A DNA stretch of 64,000 bases from Endomychus coccineus (lineage: Eukaryota; Arthropoda; Insecta; Coleoptera; Endomychidae), in contig OY294070.1 of assembly GCA_958510875.1 (NCBI GenBank), positions 21,939,631 to 22,003,630 of the forward strand, given 5' to 3'. The notes under the pieces were generated by a model. The model was not told the origin of the DNA and did no database searches. It worked only from the letters and a program-made list of their open reading frames with translations. Shown piece by piece: positions 56,141 to 64,000 of the stretch. Position numbers and translations under genes: made by a program. Positions within the stretch are counted from its first letter, which is position 1. Each line of letters begins with the position of its first letter.

Positions 56141-57910
56141 AATTTCATACACATAATTAATCAGCGTAAAATATAACTGAATATTACTATTAATCCATAT
56201 TGTGATTATCAAAGTAAGCATTATTATTTATGGAAATAAACACTTAAAATACCGGATTATCAAAATCTTAACATCAATGCGTGATTTTCAAATCTACTTT
56301 CGATAATGTCATTACCACTATTTTAGTAGGATGAATCTCAACAAATAGTTTGGAAGCTTATCTTTCTAATTACTCATCTATGATTATGTGGACATGTATT
56401 TTCTGGTGGATACTTTTATGTAATTTTTCGATATGGGTACTTTTGTCAAAGCACGATGAATTAAAGAGCTTACCAACTTTTGCAGCATCAAATAAAAACA
56501 AATTACTTATTGTATTGAATTCACTCGTTGGTTGAACGAAAACCGAGTTAAATGAATTATTTTCGGTACATCTTGCATATATCTTACAAGAGGTTCATTA
56601 ATGATATAAAAAATAAAACTATTCTGATAACTAAAAGTATCTAATGCAGGTATTAAATATTAAACTTCAGAAGAGGATGATTATAGCTTTGAATCGATAA
56701 CATTTATTTGCATTGAATTAGCGGTTGTGTGGTCAAAATGTCTGTTGTAACTTGAGGCTATTGCACAAGCACATCAATAAATTTTCCTCTACTACCTTAA
56801 ACAACTTCCTTGAAAATTGCACATTAACAATAACACAAAAAAATTGTTTGCAAAACTCTGTTGAATTGTAATATTTATCACCTATCACACTCAATACTGG
56901 CTATGCGACATTACGACGGGAGGGTATTGTCTCTTCACCAAGCTTTTCGTTGAAGACGTTACACTTACGTTTGTAATCAGTATTGTTTGTATTGGCTGTA
57001 ACCCGTTTTCCCGTTCCGCCTCGAATTCTCCTACTCATTATTTAGAGCTAATCTCGTGAGATTATCCATCGTTTATTATAAATTACCTGACACTACTGAT
57101 GTATTAAGATTTATTCCATATGAACGTTATATTATATTATTATTCTATCCATCTTTTCAATATTGATGCCTGCATAAATTCCGGTCTTTAGACTTGCACG
57201 CTGTGCCTCTGGGCAAGGTTATAACATCTCTCGCGTTTTAAATTGTGAATAGACAGATAGCCAAGACAATTTACGTCTTGTGGAAAGGCAGAGAGTGAAT
57301 ATTTACATCGAGTTCCTTTCGTTGATGCAATTAAGATGATTTGCCGAGATTAGAGATATTCTCTTCGCCGTCTTAACCGCGTTCACATATTTCATATCGA
57401 GGATCTGAAAGAAGTGGTTGTGTCTATCTGAAAGCTCATTCGGACGTCAGTGTATGAACTGAAAAAGATTATAAATCGCAGGGAAACTGCCAGTAATGTC
57501 GATTCGCACTAATCAAAATCGATCGCAGGCTCTGTAACGACTGTTCCGAAGATTATGATTAAACGCTATATTCTTACACTTTAAAAAGCCATCTAACACT
57601 TTGATGCTTCATAACAAATTATCCCAATATCTATAATATAGCTAGAAGGGTAACCTTGGAACTTAAATGGGTGCTATGTGTAGCATTTTTTTCTAATTGT
57701 GCTTCGCATGGGAACAAGCTTGAGACGATAGCGAGAATTTCAAGCAGAAGTCTCGGTACAGTCTCGCTATCAGCTAATGAGCTTATGAAAAAACCTGTGA
57801 TCAATTGATCACGTGACTCCACTCACTTTTGTTTAACTAAACAGTTCTCGGACACTCCTGTGGGTGGGTCTAATGTAAATGATTGTAGGAACAGAGAATA
57901 TATTTTAATA
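56141..57910. other. No gene recognised
   Basis: 57190-57540 is comparatively complex, CpG-containing sequence. No frame or repeat was recognised. A hAT 5' end may lie here but was not found. Confidence 0.35.
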
Positions 57911-58480
57911 TACGAGGGCAAGGTGAAAAGTCCCTGAAAAATAAAACAGATGGCGCCTCAATCGAAAATCTCAAGTGACATTTGTGATGTACTATCTTTA
58001 ACTAGCACGCATTGAAATGTTCAGACGGATATGTCATTCAGTTCTGTTTTGACACTCATCGAAAGCAATCAACCTTGCAGATTTTTGTAAACATGGAAAA
58101 AAGTGAATTTCGTCTTGATTAAACATTCTTTCTTGGGTGGAAAATACATTATGCAAACCAAAGCATCGCTAGTTAAACGTTATGGGCAACTCTTCACCAT
58201 CCATTGGAACGATTCACAAGTGTATTACTGATTTTCGTTGTGGCCGTATGACCACAAAGGACGGCGAACGTTCTGGTCGTCCAGAACAGTCGAAACAGTA
58301 GACTTGTCCTGGCGAATCGAAGCCGAAAAATGCCATAGTGGGTTCATCGGCCAACAAAGTCATGGCGATAGTTTTTTGGAATGCACACGGTATCGTCCAT
58401 ATCGATTACCTTGAAAACAGCAAAACCATCACCGGCGAGTATCGGGCTACAAAGAGATTATGTTGAGAAATGACATCGGC
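57911..58480 (+). mobile_element. Mariner, internally deleted (5' end intact)
   Basis: After TA (57911-57912) the terminal repeat reads cgagggcaaggtgaaaagtc, followed by the 5' untranslated part and an ATG at 58093 (MEKSEFR after one A-run change, then HSFLGGKYIMQTKASLVKRY). DFRCGRMTTKDGERSGRPEQ-like sequence follows. It then jumps to VGSSANKVMAIVFWNAHGIV with HIDYLENSKTITGEY, and jumps again to the C-terminus (IGLQRDYVEK and stop, about 58470). The regions with the first, second and third catalytic aspartates are deleted or broken. Confidence 0.85.
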
Positions 58481-59739
58481 CGATGACATAAAAGATCTAA
58501 GCATAAAACCGATTTTAGGAGTCTTTGGCACAGAGTACTGAACTTTCTATTAAACCTGTTCCCATCTCAACCAATTGATTGACGTTCTGTATCTTGACAT
58601 TCCTTTAGTTTTGAAGTGTCAATTCAATATTTATTGAAAAATATAGAAGAAAATAGTGCTGATGAATTAATTTATTTCACATGGACAATGTAATGAAATT
58701 ATCAGTCACACATGTAGAAGATTTAATGAAATGTATCCAGCTTCAACACAAATTAATAGTAGGGAGCTTAGATGAATTAAAATTTTTTTTGTCAATTTTG
58801 GTTCCACATTGGAAGCTGCAAGAAACTTAACCAAGCTTGTAACTAGTAACGAGGAAACGATGTAAATGTTTTGGCATATCTTCATCTCTTCAATAATCTT
58901 TCAGAGAATTTTAGCTTTACCTCGGCTTTGAACATCTATTGAATATCACCCATACTTTTTTATTATAGATACTTATTGACAAATACGCTCAAATTTCCTA
59001 ATATTCATTTGTGTTAAATCTGGATAAATTTTACAAAAAGTGTGACTAATAATTTTATCACATTGACATGTGGAAATAGTATACAGAAATTATATAAATC
59101 ATTTTGGCAAGAATGTGTCTGATGTTTTGAGTTATATTTTGCTTTGGTACAATGGAATTATTGGAGAGCTAGTTTTAGTTGCAGAAACGCTTAGAAAATA
59201 AGTCGGCTGTATTTATCATCACGTAAATAACTTCAATATTTGTTTCAATTCCAAGGAAATGATATGCTTGAATCCATTGATGGGAAATAAATAATACGTT
59301 GCATTGGAATGTATAATAATATTTCCATCATGAATCTACATTTGTATTTCCCCACAACGTTCTCACCAATCAGATATAAACGGTGAGTTATCAGAAATGC
59401 ATTTGCGTACGAAACAGTTGCTCGCAGAAGGTCGTTCAGTCTATAATTCGTGATTTTAATTCTGCCTAATGCCTTACGTCTGAAACTAATTGGAGAAATA
59501 TTGATTCCATGACATATAGGGATTTTGAGATTAGAAAGAAATAAACGATAAAAATTATACAGATGTGAATTATAATAATGTGAGTCAACAGAATAAAATT
59601 CTTTGGAGTTAAGTCATTACTTCAGTAGGACTAGTAATTCCGCTAGAGCTGTGGTTCTGAATGCGTGGGTTGCAACCTGTAAAAGGGAAAATTTCTGAAC
59701 ACTCTAATGGACCTGATAGAACCAGCCTTGAATGCACAG
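58481..59739. other. No gene recognised
   Basis: AT-rich. No element ends, repeats or frames were recognised. Confidence 0.35.
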
Positions 59740-60760
59740 AATAAATGGTGCAGCGATAAGTTTATCCTAGGTGCTGACACGGGAGCCGCTCTACCTGACT
59801 ATGAAAGGTGCGGCAACAAAAGTTGCCCACAAACTCATATCAATAGGACTGTGGAGAGCAAACGGTAGCCACAACTCACCACCAATCAGTGGGGAAACAT
59901 ACCTCATCTACTCGATGAGAACGGATGGGATGACACCACGATACACCTTTGATAAGAAAATTGGTTAAACAATAACCAATCAGCCCTGCCAACCAATGGT
60001 GAAATTTGGTTCACTGTTGAAGCCAGAGACCATGGGCAGATGGGAGCAGAAATATACAGCAAGCGCCCAGGTGAAAGTTTTTCTATATCTTTGGGCAAAC
60101 ACGCCACCATTCTCCAAGCGGAGATACATACAATAACGCGCTGTGTCCGAATAGTGCTGGAAGAAAGAATGCAAACCCACATCAGCAGCCCTTGCTGCGC
60201 AGGGTAGCATGAGAATTACATCGAAGCTGGTGTGGGAGTGCATCAACACGCTAAACAATCTTGGCGGAGACGAAGCCAAGCTCACCCTATTCTGGGTCTC
60301 CTCTGGAATAAGAGGAAATGAAATAGCCGATGAGCTTGCAAAACCTGAGGGCTATAGAAGACCTAATAGGCCCGAACCAGCGATGGGCATCTCGAAGAAT
60401 AAAATCAAAGAGACAGTCCACTGCTAGGTTCGAACACTCGGGAGAGTGAAAACTAGTAAACGGTTGCAGGCAGTCGGAAACACTGATTGGACCGCATATT
60501 AGAGAAGACTGGTCTCAGCAAATGAGGAACATGTCTGAAACCGATGCCAAACTGCTGACAAAGATACTGACAGGACACGAACTGTATTACCTCCACATGA
60601 TGAGTCTTAGTGAAACATTAATGCACTTTCTGTACAGATGCGTAACACTGATCCCCTTGAGACCAAAAGCACTCTCGGTAGAGCTATGCGACACTCAGGA
60701 GATTCAGAAACTAGTTGCGAAGATAGTGCTAAACCTCTTCATGGCATTAATGACCTACCC
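59740..60760 (+). pseudogene. LINE RNase H and C-terminal region (R1/I-like)
   Basis: RTDGMTPRYTFDKKIG precedes a broken first D block (IWFTVEARDHGQMGAEIYSK), SISLGKHATILQAEIHTITR (catalytic E), TSKLVWECINTLNNLGGDEA, LTLFWVSSGIRGNEIADELA (His block, His replaced by Gly-Ile) and the post-RNase H tail LLTKILTGHELYYLHMM to CDTQEIQKLVAKIVLNL. Several frames are used. Loss of the catalytic D and His shows that it is dead. Confidence 0.83.
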
Positions 60761-60769
60761 GGTCCCGGG

Positions 60770-60965
60770 AACCGGGAACGCTAGCGGGAACCGCCCCTCT
60801 GGTAGGTAGGTGAACGCTTGTGGGTTGGAATCACTCCACTAGGTGACACGTTAATCGTTAACCTGGGGGAGAATGGTGAACACTCTCGTGCGGGAAATGC
60901 GCTTTGGTGGCCTGGTAAACACTTGTCAGTGGGAACCGCATACTAGGTGGCATGTGACACGGCAC
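60770..60965. repeat. Degenerate ~45-bp repeats after the LINE
   Basis: Three or four imperfect repeats of the pattern gtgaacact(tgtc)gtggg, then accgc and aggtggc, of relatively high GC content. They follow the LINE C-terminus directly and may be its 3' untranslated region. Confidence 0.45.
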
Positions 60966-61904
60966 ATGCATTATGGGATCTCAATGCCCCCCTTAATTTA
61001 TAATAATACCCATAAGAGGTCCTTTCCAGTATTTCCAATATCACTGCATGGTATTTGAAGATTTTCCCAAACAAATTTTTCAAATTTATGAGGCCACCAC
61101 AATCTGCTAGAAGATAGGTCAGTACACTGCAAATATGCCATATCACTAATTCATATTGTGCAAAAATGAGTAGAAAGTGAATTTGGACGAAATTATCTAG
61201 TGAAAAAGTTACTAGTCGATTTTCCTTCCAATTCAACCAAACCAAGCCTATTGAGGTGAAAAGATGGATAGATCCTAATGATGGGAATTGCCGAAAGTTA
61301 ATCTTAATGCGTAACTAAGTAACCAAAAACAATGAACTTCATATTTGTATTGTCCTAAACTATGGAAAATTCGCATTGAAACTGTGAAACTGGGAAAAAT
61401 TAATTTGAATGATAGGATCCAGAATAAGTCTGTTCATCGTTTCCAATTCATGAACTGAACCATTTTTCGTTTTTCCATTTGCTAAATGAAGGTGGAAAGT
61501 TATTTTTCATGTTTCTACTAAAATTTTCACCCATTTATCAATATCTACATTATTATTTTATTATATTTTTCTTCGTTTAGGAATGGGGTATCGCCAACGG
61601 ACAAATCAATTAAATTGTTCTTAAAAGTACCTTAGTATAAAGATATGTTCAAAAACAATTTTCCAGTGATTATTTCTGATCTGTGTTAAGAATTATTTGG
61701 TATCTTACTTTGAACAAAGGCAATGTAATCAGATGTTCTCCCGTTGCCTTGAATGAAATTTTCAGTCTATCATAATCCCGGCGCATCCGCCCATTCAACA
61801 TCTACCAATACCTAACAAGGGATTATGTTAACATTAAATTAGGTTTTTCCACTTAACGAGGAGGAAAAAATATGCTGAGTGACACTATACCATTGTCGGA
61901 AAAG
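60966..61904. other. No gene recognised
   Basis: AT-rich DNA between two LINE remnants. The minus frame at 60943-61245 has no recognisable motif. Confidence 0.35.
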
Positions 61905-62580
61905 TCTGAATATCTGGCGTAACCATAGATAGAAAACTCCCATTTGTAAAATACAATCCACGAAGCAAGTATGTTTCTACTATGGAGATGCATATCTAGA
62001 AAATCTTGCGCTGTACTAAACAAATGTATTGGCTGTAGGTCATGGTCATCAGACTGGTGCTAAGGTATCGTGTTATAATCTGGTGTACGAAAGCATTACA
62101 GCGAATTACCAGAGCTAAGCTCACTAGCTTACGAAGACAAACATGTCTATTATCGGACCCATCTGTTCCACTTCATCGACTGCTATAGAAATCCCATTTG
62201 AATCATCTTCCACTCACATCTATTTGAGAAGAAAGACAAGATGGGCCACATAGGAACTTACGCAAGGTCATATTATTCTGAGGATGATCTCAGACATCAT
62301 ACTCACAACTACCAACGTCAACATTTCCTTAAAATCATCTAAACAGAAAAAAATTAATGAACTCGGAATAAAACCGACCAGCTTAGGGCCGACTTCGGTT
62401 GGTTCACAGACGGCTCCAAACTCCCCTAGGAGTTGCAACTGGAATATGCAGATGTAAGAATAAACTATATATTAGTTTTGGTTCTCAGACAACTACTTTT
62501 CAGGCCGAGAGGTACATACCATCGAGCTTTATGCACAAGAGCTAGAACAAACGCCACTTGCTCGCAGATAAGGCTTAATT
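61905..62580 (+). pseudogene. LINE RT C-terminal and RNase H remnant
   Basis: GVTIDRKLPF (usually GVxLDxKLxW) opens the segment downstream of the RT palm. Weak matches follow to VIIWCTKALQRITRAKLTSL (usually YGAxVWW...LxxLQR). At 62385-62575 FGWFTDGSKLP carries the first RNase H aspartate and SQTTTFQAERYTIELYAQEL the E block. Stops and shifts are numerous. Confidence 0.65.
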
Positions 62581-62589
62581 AGGTAGGTA

Positions 62590-62735
62590 ATAATAATGTT
62601 CTCTCAATGAAAATGTTCTCTCTGAATGATGTAATTACTCAATGAAAATGTTCTCTCTGAAGGATGTAATTACTCGATGAAAAGGTTCTCTCTCAAGGAT
62701 GTAATTATTCGATGAGAATGTTCTCTCTTTCTCTT

Positions 62736-62778
<43 letters not shown>

Positions 62779-63024
62779 ATCTTTGGAGGATGTAATTATT
62801 CGATGAAAAGGTTCTCTCTCAAGGATGTAATTACTCAATGAAAATGTTCTCTCTGAAGGATGTAATTACTCATGAGAATGTTCTGTATAAAGGATGTAAA
62901 TACTCAATGATAATGTTCTCTCTCTAGTATGTAATTAGTCGATGAGAATGTTCTCTCTCAGGATGGAATTACTCGGTGAAATGGTTCTCTCTCAAGGATG
63001 TAATTAGTCGATGAGAGTGATCTC

Positions 63025-63090
<66 letters not shown>

Positions 63091-63364
63091 TCTCTCTCTT
63101 TATCTTTTGAGGATGTAATTACTCGATGAAAAGGTTCTCTCTCAAGGATGTAATTATTGAATGTTCTCTTTCAGTGATGTAATTACTCATAAGAATGTTC
63201 TGTCTAAAGGATGTAAATACTCAATGATAATGTTCTCTCTCTAGTATGTAATTAGTCGATGAGAATGTTCTCTCTCAGGATGGAATTACCCGGTGAAATG
63301 GTTCTCTCTCAAGGATGTGATTGCTCAATGTTCTCTCTCAAGGATGTAATTAGTCGATGAGAGT

Positions 63365-63434
<70 letters not shown>

Positions 63435-63536
63435 CTTTTGAGGATGTAATTATTCGATGGAAAGGTTCTCTCTCAAGGATGTAATTGCTCAATGTTCTCT
63501 CTCAAGGATGTAATTAGTCGATGAGAGTGATCTCTT

Positions 63537-63582
<46 letters not shown>

Positions 63583-64000
63583 CCGAGGATGGTTATTCGA
63601 TGAAAAGGTTCTCTCTCAAGGATGTAATTATTGAATGTTCTCTTTCAGTGATGTAATTACTCATAAGAATGTTCTGTCTAAAGGATGTAAATACTTAATG
63701 ATAATGTTCTCTCTCAAGTATGTAATTAGTCGGTGAGAATGTTCTCTCTCAGGATGGAATTACTCGGTGAAATGGTTCTCTCTCAAGGATGTAATTGCTC
63801 AATGTTCTCTCTCAAGGATGTAATTAGTCGATGAGAGTGATCTCTTCCTTTCTCTCTCTCTCTCTCTCTCTCTTTATCTTTTGAGGATGTAATTATTCGA
63901 TTAAAAGGTTCTCTCTCAAGGATGTAATTATTGAATGTTCTCTTACAGTGATGTACTTACTCAGGAGAATGTTCTATCTAAAAGAAGTAAATACTCAATG
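62590..64000. repeat. Composite minisatellite with (TC)n tracts, continuing off the window
   Basis: A ~37-bp unit (gatgtaattactcgatgaaa followed by atgttctctctcaag) is repeated dozens of times with variants. At about 62722, 63025, 63366, 63541 and 63847 it is interrupted by (TC)n runs of 25-80 bp. Blocks between the runs share internal variant order, so higher-order units appear to have been copied together. The minus-strand frame here is a GAGAGA artefact. Confidence 0.92.

Noticed and set aside
59904..60285. 92- and 101-codon minus-strand frames
   Set aside because: Antisense to the LINE RNase H blocks at 60.0-60.4 kb.
62635..62838. 67-codon minus frame rich in RERERE
   Set aside because: Produced by the (TC)n microsatellite.

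Overview
This window reads as an intergenic or intronic stretch of an arthropod nuclear genome, most likely an insect and possibly a beetle (low confidence). It is AT-rich and has no prokaryotic gene organisation. Almost every recognisable coding segment is a decayed transposable-element (TE) gene of an insect-typical family: mariner, other Tc1/mariner relatives, Tigger/pogo, hAT, Crypton-like tyrosine recombinase, Jockey-like and R1/I-like LINEs, Copia, BEL/Pao and Penelope. I could not identify a complete host gene with confidence. Three short exon-like stretches with splice signals (about 5.8, 15.3 and 27.6 kb) are the only host-gene candidates.

Layout. 0-10 kb: a Jockey fragment broken by a TA-flanked MITE, a 1.3-kb degenerate minisatellite, a deleted mariner, a Tc1-like element with long inverted repeats, and a 1.6-kb transposon (8.35-9.94 kb) that shares its ends with the MITEs. 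10-15 kb: Copia pieces in opposite orientations, a hAT gene with a recognisable intron, a LINE reverse transcriptase (RT), and a Crypton-like recombinase. 15-21 kb: two repeat arrays, mostly unassigned DNA, and a Jockey element. 21-25 kb: an R1/I-like LINE split by a 1.9-kb element with ~455-bp near-identical inverted repeats that encodes a Tesmin-type CXC motif; then a Jockey copy split by a tRNA-derived SINE whose 3' half matches the 3' region of the neighbouring LINE. 25-36 kb: satellite, Penelope fragments, mariner pieces, and a hAT interrupted by another MITE. 36-48 kb: long stretches without genes, a 600-bp MITE, a second SINE, a complete MITE copy, mariner, a 390-bp duplication, and Tigger. 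48-64 kb: R1-like and Jockey fragments, further transposases, a large hAT, an internally deleted mariner, two LINE remnants, and a terminal composite minisatellite/(TC)n array.

The elements interact in visible ways. Insertions are nested (MITE in Jockey, MITE in hAT, CXC element in LINE, SINE in Jockey, transposon next to Copia). Non-autonomous elements lie beside likely partners: MITEs share termini with the 8.35-kb transposon, and the SINE shares its tail with the 20.75-kb LINE. Three sequences resemble hammerhead ribozyme cores, a motif known from Penelope-like elements; one has an intact core.

Protein assignments rest on motif recognition by eye, without database searches. Most boundaries inside decayed elements are approximate to a few tens of bases.
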